NCBI GenBank assembly: GCA_949825045.1
Contig: OX463808.1
Location: 27,093,674 to 27,157,673, forward strand
Direction: 5' to 3'
Source: Argyresthia goedartella
Taxonomy: Eukaryota; Arthropoda; Insecta; Lepidoptera; Argyresthiidae
DNA: 64,000 bases
The stretch's first letter is position 1, and each line of letters starts with the position of its first letter. Below the pieces are notes generated by a model that worked only from the letters and a program-made list of their open reading frames with translations, did not search any database and was not told where the DNA came from. The position numbers and the translations under genes were made by a program. Below are positions 20,386 through 29,429 of this stretch, piece by piece.

Positions 20386-20869
20386 TTGTGGGCTAATAAA
20401 TTTGCACGATGATATAATAAAAAATACATTTAATTTCAAAAAATATTTATGGTTTTATTTATACTAAACATTTACTAGAAATATTATACACAAAAATTAA
20501 GTTGTGCCTCTGACCATAGCTGACTCAGCATTGATACTACCAGTATTGCAGCATTGAAGTACCACGGCAGTACCATGGGTAGATAGAAAAATGATGAGGT
20601 AGGGCGCCCGCTGAACACGGACGGGTGATTGTTCCTCTATTATGACTACTTCACCCTATTCCCAGTGTTTGAGCAATTGTTGATTCAGCCGACTTCCTTC
20701 CCCAAATCTCCTTATTCTTGAGTTGCTGTTATAGGCAGTCTGAGGTCTGGCTGAATAAATCTCTGATATGTACCGAATCTTGCCAGCACGTCTCTTTTTT
20801 ATTTCATAGGATCCCTTCGTGTCCGGGGACTCATGGAATAATTACTTCCGAAACACTTTCCAAAGTACT
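20386..20869. other. Unassigned sequence
   Basis: I see no gene here. Confidence 0.3.
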
Positions 20870-21335
20870 TGAATGAACGACTTCCTTGAGGAAGTCGTTG
20901 AAACGAAATTTCTTGGTGTGCGAATTGACCACCAACTAACTTGGAAAGCCCAGACCACCAAGGACTGCTAAAAGTTACATAAGGCTGCATATCTCCTGTT
21001 CAGATTATCGAAGATTGTAAACAGAGAAACAGTATTGACTGCGTATCATGGTCTTGCAGCACCCATATTGCGTATGCTGTTATATTTTGGGGCAACTCTA
21101 CCGGTAAAGAATCTGTCTTTAAGGCTCAGAAATGTCATGAAAGTTGTGAACCAGCTTTTAAAACCATTAAAATACTCACCCTCCATCTCTCTATATTTAT
21201 GAGGTAGCAATATTTGTAAAAACTAATCCTGATCTCTTTGTCAAAGTCTCATGCGGCAAACAAACCTCATTGCGTGTACAAAATGAACACAAGGCAAGCA
21301 AAAACCGCACTCATGCATAAAAATAAATATTTCAT
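20870..21335 (+). pseudogene. LINE reverse transcriptase C-terminal fragment
   Basis: Reads NDFLEEVVETKFLGVRIDHQ, then LTWKAQTTKDC, AAYLLFRLSKIVNRETVLTA and YHGLAAPILRMLLYFGA. This is the thumb and post-thumb region of a Jockey/CR1-type LINE. Frames break after about 21,180. It stops just before the fold-back at 21,342. Confidence 0.65.
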
Positions 21336-21341
21336 ATTTTC

Positions 21342-21409
21342 ATTCATAAAGTAGTCATTAATGCTGTCGGCATTACTATGCCGACACCATTAATGACCAC
21401 TTTATGAAT
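21342..21409. repeat. 32-bp inverted repeat at a LINE 5' junction
   Basis: The arms 21,342-21,373 and 21,378-21,409 match as reverse complements with 2 mismatches and a 4-base loop (tact). The right arm is in the LINE frame (ADTINDHFMN). The left arm is its inverted copy. Confidence 0.88.
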
Positions 21410-23135
21410 TTACCAGGAACGAATAGTGTGACTATGACTTGACTTACTTTGAATTTCACCGTCACGACAATGCTACTGACTTTTCTCTGAACCCTGTCAC
21501 TCCAATCACCGTTGAAAAAATACTGACATCTATCAAGACCAATGCAACAGGAGTTGACCGAATTGGAATACACATGATTATACTGACTCTACCCACGACA
21601 TTACCGACCCTAACTGCGATCGTTAGCCGGAGCATGTTGACAAACACCTTTCCGACTGACTGGAAGACTGCGAAAGTAACTCCACTTCCCAAGAAACTTA
21701 ATCCTGCCCATATATTCAATCTCCCTCCTATTAGCATCCTTCCTTGCATGTCTAAGGTAATTAATAGGGCGGTATATAATCAGCTGTCGAAGTATCTGGA
21801 GGGAAATGGCATTCTACCGGAATTGCAGTCTAGGTTCCGGAAAGGTCGAGGGATGGCTATTGCTTTGCTAGACGTCGTGAACAAAGTTCTGTCGGCACTC
21901 GACGAGAAAAGGAGTATGTACAATTTTGGTGTTGCTAGATTTCTCCAGAGCCTTCGATTGTCTCAATACTTCCCTCTTATTATCAAAGATGTTCTACTAT
22001 GGATTCGATAATGCTACAGTTCGATGGTTTGGTAGTTACCTGTCGGACCGTGCGCAAAATGTCAGTTTACAGAAGAGTAATTGTATGATGCAGTTTTCAT
22101 CAACAAAACAGCTGATGCGGGGGGTCCCGCAAGGGTCCATTTTAGGACCTCTCCTGTTTATTTTATATAGCGCCGATATTGTCAACTGTATCAAAGACTG
22201 CATGTTCCATGTGTACGCCGACGATACGCAGTTGTATCTGTCTACACCGTCAGAAGATGCGGTTGTTGCGACCCGGCAGATCAATAATGATCTCGACCGT
22301 ATAGCGACATGGTCTGACAGGAACTTTCTGGCACTCAACCCTAGCAAGTCAAAGTACATGGTTCTTGGTACTAAATATTGAATCCATAGTATGGTGCAAT
22401 CCCTTGCCGATAATAATATAGCCATTATGAGAGAACCAGTAGCAAGGGTTGTAGAAGCAAAAATTTCGGCCTACAAATGGATGGAGGGCTTCGTTTTGAA
22501 AAACATATAGGCAACGAAATCGGCAACAGCTTATATCGCCGTAAACTTCTATAAAATATACACGATAACATTAGCACTGATTTGCGTATCAGGCTAAGTG
22601 AATCGCTATTATCAAGACTGAACTACTGTGATGTCATATATGGTGGCTGTATACTTGACCAGACAAGAAGGTTAATACAACGTGTTCAAAACGCATGCGC
22701 ACGTTTTTGCTTCAAGATCCCTCAGGTCCCACTCATATATCACTCCATACTTGAACAGTGCAAAACTCCTGAACATGGAAGCTCGACGAAAACTCCACTT
22801 ATCAATGTTACTTTTTGGTGTTATACGCACTCAAGCCCCCAGCTACCTACCTATAAAAGAAGCTCGAGGTTTCCACGAGGCAGCGCAGCGTCCATAAGGA
22901 GAGAATTCTTATCCCCAGGAACCACACCATGGCATTCCGTGGTAGTTTCAGGTATGCGGCATCCAAGTGTTGGAATGATATTCCTCCCCAAGTCCTTGAA
23001 GCTTTCAATAGATATGCTGCTCAATATTGGGCTCAAGCTCAGGGCATATTTGCTTGAACAGGGGAAATTTTCCTTTCCTGTCCCAACTTTACGCCGCAAC
23101 TCATCTTGATGACGTAATCGCATCAGTTAAGTCCC
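21378..23135 (+). pseudogene. LINE reverse transcriptase relic (N2-like)
   Basis: Begins in frame at ADTINDHFMNLPGTNSVT. Then come PVTPITVEKILTSIKTNATG, FPTDWKTAKVTPLPK and ELQSRFRKGRG (to ~21,860). A frameshift near 21,925 gives LLDFSRAFDCLNTSLLLSK (motif A), [18 protein letters not shown] (motif B) and FHVYADDTQLYLS (motif C, intact). The thumb follows (LALNPSKSKYMVLG), then decayed C-terminal text to about 23,135. The order and motifs resemble the LINE at 34,760-37,434 but the sequence differs. Confidence 0.8.
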
Positions 23136-23139
23136 ATTT

Positions 23140-24304
23140 TGCTTTTTGTATTTTTTTAATAACACTGCACAATTTATTTCAAATTATTAAATACGAGTAT
23201 TAGGATTTAATTGATAATTGCATTTAATTCTATGTAGTTCATGTCATGAATACATATATACATATACAGATTAAGTTATTTACTTATCAGCTATGAATAG
23301 TATTATATATCGATTATAGTTTATTTAGGAAATATATAACTAATTGCACGCACACTACACAGCGATTGTGGCACGCGCGGTCACTACCTGGCACTAACTG
23401 AAAATCAGCGCTGTGGGTCCCCACTCTCAGCATTGTGTTGAGTTAGTGCCTTTTGCGCACCAAAGACACCGTAACCCTACGGTGTTGATATTTGACAAGG
23501 TAGTCCAATTTATTTTTTCTAAAAAAGACAGCATTTGACTATGACGTCACGTGCTGGTATTTCATAGAACTCATTTACAAATTACCGTTTTGACAGTTCC
23601 TAAAAGTATCTATTTTGAGTAGCAGCCAAATAACGTATTGTGTTTTTTTTTGTCTTTTTATTTATGTAAGGTGTGTTTATTTGATTGTATGCAATATTTC
23701 TTTCTTTTTCTTTAATTCTTGATTCTGACATTTGACGTTCCGAATATTGCCAAGTTGTAAAAATATGCGCTCCTTGACAGTTCAATGGTTAATTATTTGA
23801 TAAATTCGAAAAGTTCGAAGTTTTAAAATGGTGTTTTCTCAATCAGAAAATGGTATCAGCGGTTAGTTAAGGAACCCCCCTTATCACCTAAGTACTGCAA
23901 ACTTCAAATTAACGTGTGTCTTATTTAAGACCTAACACCTCGAGATCAACGTCTTTTTAAGTTTCGGCCCTTCCATTTTTAGCGTTACCTAAGCTTACCT
24001 ACCTACACTTCTGATACGGTATTTATAGGTAAGAGCATGTTTTTATTGCACAGCCAGTTAGAGAGTGAGCTGATTTACCTACTTTTATGAAAATTCCAGA
24101 TCGATCAGTGTTGGCTGGAGTTACGGATACCAAGCTCGTGATACGAGTTTTTAAATCAGTAAGCCGTTTTGAAAGTTTAAATTACCTTTATTATAAAGGG
24201 ATTATAACATTTTTTTTAATGTAGAATGTCATAGTTATAGAAATTTTAATTAGAGCACCACTGCGTCGCTTTATAGCCTACCCCTTTTACGGAAGTTTTT
24301 TTTT
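23140..24304. other. Intergenic AT-rich sequence upstream of the piggyBac locus
   Basis: No coding frame recognised. Short complementary words tggcactaact (about 23,389) and agttagtgcc (about 23,443) could form a weak hairpin. A TTAA followed by ggaacccccc at 23,867 was considered as a piggyBac-type terminus but has no visible partner. Confidence 0.3.
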
Positions 24305-24324
24305 TTAACACGCTCATTGCGAAG

Positions 24325-24589
24325 CGAGGCGTTACACGCCTCGTCCATGGTTTGCACTCAGTGCGGAGGTGAAAAAACCGTTCGTCTCTTTTTTGCGGCT
24401 GGATTCTTATGACTTTTTTAACGTAAACAAGGGAGACAACCTAACTTGGCATCTTGACCATACCCTAAAGTACTCATAGAACCAATAATATAGCACGAGG
24501 CGTGTTGTACCTCGTTGCGACAGATTCGCAAAATTTTGCGTTCTTTGCAACACGAGGCGTATAGGGCCTCGTGAGTACCTCGCACGAGG
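24325..24589. promoter_or_regulatory. Left cluster of CGAGG-N9-CCTCG palindromes
   Basis: Three 19-bp palindromes with arms CGAGG and CCTCG and a spacer of exactly 9 bases lie at 24,325-24,343, 24,496-24,514 and 24,553-24,571. An extra pair, CCTCG (24,578-24,582) then CGAGG (24,585-24,589), follows. They lie just upstream of the transposase ATG. I infer binding sites for a dimeric protein, probably the transposase itself. Confidence 0.75.
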
Positions 24590-24656
24590 TTGATTGGTAA
24601 AATTGGTTAGTGTCGTTCGATCTTACGTAACTATCGCATGTGTTTTGGAATTCGCA

Positions 24657-27200
24657 ATGGACGTGACGAAAGCAGTGAATAGAAAAAGATCCCGGCGAAT
24701 TCTGGAGCTGTCGTTCACAAATTTAGATGCACCTGTAGTTGAAAAACACGAAAATCCAAAATCACAGTCCCTATACAAAAAAGTGTTGCAGCGCAGTGAC
24801 ACAAATATTTCTGTACTAAATGAGAATAATATATCCATGAGTCCTAGTTCCGGTCGCACATACCAAGAACTTACCAATGTTGCACCGGCGTCCAGCTGCC
24901 GCAGTCCGCAAGAAAAGGACAGTGGAGAGTTCCAAATCCTAGATTTATCAAACTACCCTCAAACAGACACTAACAGAAATATGAGTTCGACTAATGAAAA
25001 TGATTCTCTCAGTTGTCATCGAGATGTAACGATACCTAAAATTCGCATTCTGGAAGACATTGTTATTCCCGCCTCAGTGACTGACACCAGCAACAGTTTC
25101 ATTAACCCTCTGACTGATGACAACGTTGTTCTCAAACCTCTGAACAAAAGTCCTAGCAGTTACGAATCTCTAAGTAACATTTCCGTTTCTAATATGATTC
25201 CCATGGATAACTCATTTGATGAAAAAAAAATACGTGAACTTCTATCGACGCCTTCGAACAGAAGACGAAATGAGGATTTACTTACACCAATGACGAAACA
25301 AAGCCTTGAATTATCAGCTGTCGCCACCAGTGAAGATAAAACAGAATGTTTTTCTACACCGCCATCGACTAGTAAACCGGAAACGGATACTAAATCGGAA
25401 TCGAGTCAAGTCATAATCAACATCAATGACACAACACTTGATATTGAACCAACAAATACAGTGATTGTTGACCTGGCAGAGAGTAAAATACCTAATACCA
25501 ATACAAGTCTATCTGAGCAAATAACCCATGAAGAACCAAATCATGTTGTGGTTACAGAACAGAATAGTGATTCTGATGATGGCAGCTACCATCCTAGTCA
25601 TTCCTCTGAAAGCGATGATGATATCACAGAACAAGATAGTGATTCTTCAAGCTTTGAACCAATACCAGAAACTCGCTCAGCAGCTGCAGCTGCCCTACCA
25701 AATCCCAGAGCAAATGATGAAGATGAATGGATTGATATAAATGATTCAGTGCCTGATTTGGATGTGTTTACTGAAGAATGTAAACTCAATATACCTGATG
25801 ATGTGAAAACTCCGGAAGATTTTTATCGCCTCTTGATAACAGATGATTTTTTAGATAAAATTGTGATTGAAACAAATATTTACGCGGAAAAAACTATTTC
25901 TGCAACAGAATTGAAACCTAAATCACGATTGAAGTCCTGGAAGCCTGTGGACAGAGAAGAAATGAGAAAGTTTTTTGGTGTGTTGCTTGTAATGGGCTTA
26001 GTGCGACTACCACGAATGAATGACTACTGGTCTCAAAATGCAATGTATAGAAACAACTATATTGTAAGTGTTATGACAAGAGACAGATTCCAAATGATCC
26101 TGAAATTTTGGCATTTTAGTAGGCAAGATCAAGATGAATCCAGCGGTGACAAATTATACAAAATTCGAAATGTGCTTGAAATGATCCTTGCAGAATTTCG
26201 AAAAGTTGTGGTACCGGGAAAAATATTAGTGATTGACGAATCAATGATACCATGGCGAGGGCGACTAAAATTCCGCCAATATATAAAAAATAAAGCCCAT
26301 AAGTACGGCGTAAAGCTTTACAAACTATGTACTCCGGAAGGATTTACATTCAGTGTTATAGTTTACACTGGCAAAGGAGATGGTGGCCGAGAATTGAATC
26401 ATGGACCTAAAACTGTGATGAGACTGATCAAAGATTTAGAATTCAAAGGCAGAATAGTAATTGCTGATAATTTTTATAATTCGATTGACCTAGCTGAAGA
26501 TTTGTTGAGCAAAAAAACATTCTTGTGTGGTACTTTAAGAAGTAATAGAAAAGGATTGCCTCGTACCATAGTATCACAGAAAATTAAAAAGGGACAAATT
26601 ATCGGAAAAATGAATCACAAAGGCGTTCGCATTATTAAATGGATGGATAAAAGACCAGTATTAATGATAAGCACATGCAAAAATCATGATATTACGCTTC
26701 GTACTGTAACTAAAACTAGAGGAGAGAGAAGTGTGACAACAAAAAAGCCCGAATGTGTCTACTCATATAACGACAGTAAGAAAGGAGTTGACTATAGCGA
26801 CCAAATGTCCTCTTATTATAGCTCTTTAAAAAGAGGACTAAAATGGTATCGAAAAGTTATGATGGAGTTAATTTTTGGTACGGCCTTAGTTAACGCTTGG
26901 GTCTTGTATAATATGAAAAATAAAGCAAAGATGCCAAAAAAAGAATTTGTTGAAGCTGTTATTGAAAAATTCACTGGGAAACCTTTCAACACAAAACAAG
27001 AATCTTCGGTTACTGCGGAGCCAAAACCTGAGCATCAATATAAATTATTAGAAAAAAAACGTAGATGCACCGGCTGTTATGAAAAAGTAAGACAGAGACT
27101 TTCAAGCAAAGAAGCAGATAAAAAAGTGAAGAAGGTGAAAGGTTTTTGTGAAAAGTGCGCCAAAGCTTTCTGTTTAAATTGTTACAATGAAAAACATTGA
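24657..27200 (+). CDS. piggyBac-family transposase (DDE_Tnp_1_7), intact frame
   Basis: 847 aa from ATG 24,657 (MDVTKAVNRKRSRR). The frame is open back to 24,594, but only with a TTG. Residues 1 to ~390 are an acidic, Ser/Asp/Glu-rich extension with the run TEQDSDSSSFEPI. The transposase domain follows (DDVKTPEDFYRLLITDDF, FFGVLLVMGLVRLP). All three catalytic Asp are present: Asp527 in VIDESMIPWRGR, Asp604 in VIADNFYNSIDLA, Asp712 in KGVDYSDQMSSYYS, with spacing close to that of the cabbage looper enzyme. The C-terminus is a cysteine-rich zinc domain (CTGCYE, FCEKCAKAFCLNC) that binds DNA in this family. It would perform TTAA-specific cut-and-paste transposition in the nucleus, or be a domesticated gene. 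The length exceeds the ~600 aa norm because of the N-terminal extension. Codon usage and frame show no decay. Confidence 0.93.
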   Translation: MDVTKAVNRKRSRRILELSFTNLDAPVVEKHENPKSQSLYKKVLQRSDTNISVLNENNISMSPSSGRTYQELTNVAPASSCRSPQEKDSGEFQILDLSNYPQTDTNRNMSSTNENDSLSCHRDVTIPKIRILEDIVIPASVTDTSNSFINPLTDDNVVLKPLNKSPSSYESLSNISVSNMIPMDNSFDEKKIRELLSTPSNRRRNEDLLTPMTKQSLELSAVATSEDKTECFSTPPSTSKPETDTKSESSQVIININDTTLDIEPTNTVIVDLAESKIPNTNTSLSEQITHEEPNHVVVTEQNSDSDDGSYHPSHSSESDDDITEQDSDSSSFEPIPETRSAAAAALPNPRANDEDEWIDINDSVPDLDVFTEECKLNIPDDVKTPEDFYRLLITDDFLDKIVIETNIYAEKTISATELKPKSRLKSWKPVDREEMRKFFGVLLVMGLVRLPRMNDYWSQNAMYRNNYIVSVMTRDRFQMILKFWHFSRQDQDESSGDKLYKIRNVLEMILAEFRKVVVPGKILVIDESMIPWRGRLKFRQYIKNKAHKYGVKLYKLCTPEGFTFSVIVYTGKGDGGRELNHGPKTVMRLIKDLEFKGRIVIADNFYNSIDLAEDLLSKKTFLCGTLRSNRKGLPRTIVSQKIKKGQIIGKMNHKGVRIIKWMDKRPVLMISTCKNHDITLRTVTKTRGERSVTTKKPECVYSYNDSKKGVDYSDQMSSYYSSLKRGLKWYRKVMMELIFGTALVNAWVLYNMKNKAKMPKKEFVEAVIEKFTGKPFNTKQESSVTAEPKPEHQYKLLEKKRRCTGCYEKVRQRLSSKEADKKVKKVKGFCEKCAKAFCLNCYNEKH

Positions 27201-27243
27201 TTTCTCCTATTAATATCGTTATACATCTTAGCTTGCTTAAAAT

Positions 27244-27373
27244 CCGGTAGTTACTTTTTTCCAAACTTGTTTATGATGATGATGATCCAATGAATGATCC
27301 AAGATTCCACTAAACCCAATTTTTCACAAAGTCATCAACATCATAAACAAGTCTGCAAAAATCGAAACTACCG
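27244..27373. repeat. Imperfect inverted repeat in the piggyBac 3' region
   Basis: The left arm, 27,244-27,288 (ccggtagttac, then aacttgtttatgatgatg), pairs with the right arm, 27,330-27,373 (catcataaacaagt, then aaactaccg), with several mismatches. If transcribed, the 3' UTR would fold into a hairpin. It could also be a small fold-back insertion. Confidence 0.7.
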
Positions 27374-27431
27374 CCTTTACCGCTAGCTATCCCTTATTTT
27401 AAGGTGAAAATTATTGTAACTATTTGTTAAA

Positions 27432-27437
27432 AATAAA
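27432..27437 (+). promoter_or_regulatory. Candidate polyadenylation signal for the piggyBac gene
   Basis: AATAAA, about 230 bp after the stop codon at 27,198-27,200. It is only positional evidence in AT-rich DNA. Confidence 0.35.
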
Positions 27438-27511
27438 ATGTCGATAAAAAAAACCTTTTTCATTTCACCAACACTAGGACTTTATCGATATGTGTAAATA
27501 TATTGCGTCAA

Positions 27512-27794
27512 CGAGGCGCTAAAAACCTCGTGTTTTGTTTTGTCTCAATGCGATGCGAGGTTTTAAGCGCCTCGTTTTGGTTTTTTGTGTTTGTTTCAGA
27601 CAATTTACATAGGATTCTCGGGCGAGGGCACCAAAATGACGTCTGTACTGTTAGCTTTCGATACATATATTCAATATCTGTGTAGGCATTGATTTCATAA
27701 ATTTAAAACGTATTGAAGTCACCAAGGCACACGAGGCACAATCAACCTCGCTCCGCATAAAAATGAAAACCATCACGAGGCAGTTTGGATCTCG
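27512..27794. promoter_or_regulatory. Right cluster of CGAGG-N9-CCTCG palindromes
   Basis: Four 19-bp palindromes with the same arms and the same 9-base spacer lie at 27,512-27,530, 27,556-27,574, 27,732-27,750 and 27,776-27,794. The last has one mismatch (TCTCG). The spacer sequences differ between sites, so spacing and arms are what is kept. The neighbour of the second site (tcaatgcgatgcgagg) also resembles that of the first left site (tcattgcgaagcgagg). Confidence 0.75.
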
Positions 27795-27820
27795 TACCCC
27801 ACAGTTCTGCAGGTAACTAA

Positions 27821-28249
27821 AATAAACAAAATATATACTTATATGTAAATGTTACCATAAATAAACAAAATATATGAATTAAAAATAAAATGGAAACACT
27901 AAAAGAAACAACTACGCGAATAAACCACCCCGGGACATTGCCGAGGCTAAGGTCTTGTCTTGGAAGTTTTTGTATTTGTTTGTCTGGTAAAGTAGACTTA
28001 GACAAGGCGCCATGATCACAGCCAGTAAGTGATTATAATTATAATATTGTATATCTTGGCAATTTAATGTAGAAAATAAATGATGATGAATTTTTCCGCA
28101 AAAATAGTTATCCCTGAAAACCGCAACATAATTCAAGTCATACATGAAAAAAAATTACCTACAAAAAACTGGAGGGGGTAAAATGATAAATAAAAAAAAA
28201 CACTGTTATAAGTGTAGGGTATCGTAAAGGGCTCTTTATAAACTTTACA
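27821..28249. other. AT-rich sequence, nothing recognised
   Basis: No conserved coding signal on either strand. Open frames here lack known domains. Confidence 0.3.
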
Positions 28250-28432
28250 AAAAAATATCTGTAAACAACATACAAACTTATAAATGCACTTGGTTACCCA
28301 CATGGAGAATGAAAGAAGCCGCACCAATAACTTTGTAAACAACATTTTGCTATTTTAAATCCAAACTATTCACTCCATACCATCTCTACCATTGTATAGT
28401 GCGAATCCTACTCGCGTTTGACGGTTTTTTTT
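28250..28432 (+). repeat. Fragment of a dispersed lepidopteran repeat
   Basis: Text such as acatacaaacttataaatgc and gccgcaccaataactttgta, followed by aatccaaactattcactcca, matches 37,975-38,100 with scattered differences. It ends near gcgcgtttgacggtttttt-like text (28,411-28,431), corresponding to the right end of the repeat at 37,760-38,158. Confidence 0.7.
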
Positions 28433-29078
28433 CATGAAATATTTGGTTTGTCTAATAAAATACGCAACAGTAGACCGCTCATAGTCACTTATATTATCTA
28501 TCTTTTTCTACATTATATTGCCAAGGTATATGTATCCTCCAAACTTTGTCGCCATTCTCATCGTCTTAGCTGTCGTCGTCACAACCGCGTTCGCACAAAA
28601 TGTGTGCACTTATATTTAACCACGAAAATGGAACGAAAGCTGGATAAGTCCGAAACTTTTACGCCTCACCGGAGTAAAAGCTGTTCTGGTACAATCCTGA
28701 TATACAACTACACATACGGGGTGGCACAACTTTGAAATGTTTTATTTTTACTTAGAATACTTCAGACAGTTGGAGTTCACCCTTTCTCTAAGAATTTATT
28801 TTTAGTTTAATCATTATGAATTTTAAAAAATTTATATTGAAATAGTAGCTTTTAAACTAAAAATAATTTCTCGTGCAAAGATGACATTGTGTCGACTAAA
28901 TTATTTAAAAAAGTATACTTATAGAACTTAAAAGTAAAAATGTTTTTTATGTGTTATTTTGAAAACATTGTTTGAGCAATGTAGCTGCGCTACTTGAATA
29001 GGCGAAATTCATTGCTGGTGAGATTTAGCCACCAGAAATTTCCTGTGAAAATCCATTATTTTCGAGTTTTGTTTCAAA
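28433..29078. other. AT-rich sequence with a short inverted repeat
   Basis: No gene recognised. About 15 bp around 28,796 (ttatttttagttta) is complementary to text around 28,855 (taaactaaaaataa), with some 46 bases between. Confidence 0.35.
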
Positions 29079-29329
29079 ATGGACAAGTGCAAAAATATTT
29101 CATTCAGATTTATACAGCAGGAAGTGAAAGGAGCCGTTGGACGGAGACGCCCAAGAAGGTCCTATAAAGACCAAATTGGTGATTTGTTAGTGAAGGGGCA
29201 AATACGAAGTACCCGTAACCGGCGAGCTTGCATGAAGAGGCTTATGAATGTTGAGGAAGCGAGAGATGTATGCCAGGATCGTAGCAGGTGGAGGTCTTTG
29301 GTCTCTGCCTACCCCTCTTCCGGGAAATA
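29079..29329 (+). pseudogene. LINE ORF C-terminal fragment (RTE-like)
   Basis: The 83-codon frame ends in GAVGRRRPRRSYKDQIGDLL, then MKRLMNVEEARDVCQDRSRW and RSLVSAYPSS. A basic region, 'DQI', and 'DR.RWR.LV.A.P' at the extreme C-terminus are typical of LINE proteins of RTE/BovB-like or related type. The first ~20 residues do not fit this family and are probably flanking sequence. It has no catalytic part. Confidence 0.6.
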
Positions 29330-29429
29330 GGCGATTACAGTGGTCAAACAGTTTCATTCCCAATAACTAGTAAAAATAAGACTGATCCATCATTTTATAG
29401 GCCTATTACATCCCATAGACTAGATGAGA

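Larger units (their letters stand above)
24305..27820 (+). mobile_element. piggyBac-type locus (ends not resolved)
   Basis: Bounds are approximate. The left limit is a TTAA (24,305-24,308) just before the first palindrome. The right limit is taken just beyond the last palindrome. I could not find matching terminal inverted repeats with TTAA duplications, so this may be a complete transposon with diverged ends, a transposon remnant, or a domesticated gene. The shared subterminal palindromes on both flanks favour a transposon. Confidence 0.55.

Noticed and set aside
23867..23880. TTAA followed by ggaacccccc as left terminus of the piggyBac element
   Set aside because: No inverted partner next to a TTAA was found on the right side.
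24299..24343. TTAA at 24,305 with the adjacent palindrome as a true piggyBac terminal inverted repeat
   Set aside because: The right flank has the same palindrome but not at a TTAA end. I kept it only as an approximate element limit.
24301..24600. The palindromes as a CRISPR-like array or ribosomal hairpins
   Set aside because: Spacing between units is irregular and units occur on both sides of a eukaryotic transposase gene. Nothing else in the window is prokaryotic.
28418..28735. 105-codon open frame with basic, Cys/His-rich text
   Set aside because: It begins in the lepidopteran repeat fragment and shows no motif spacing of a zinc finger or other domain.
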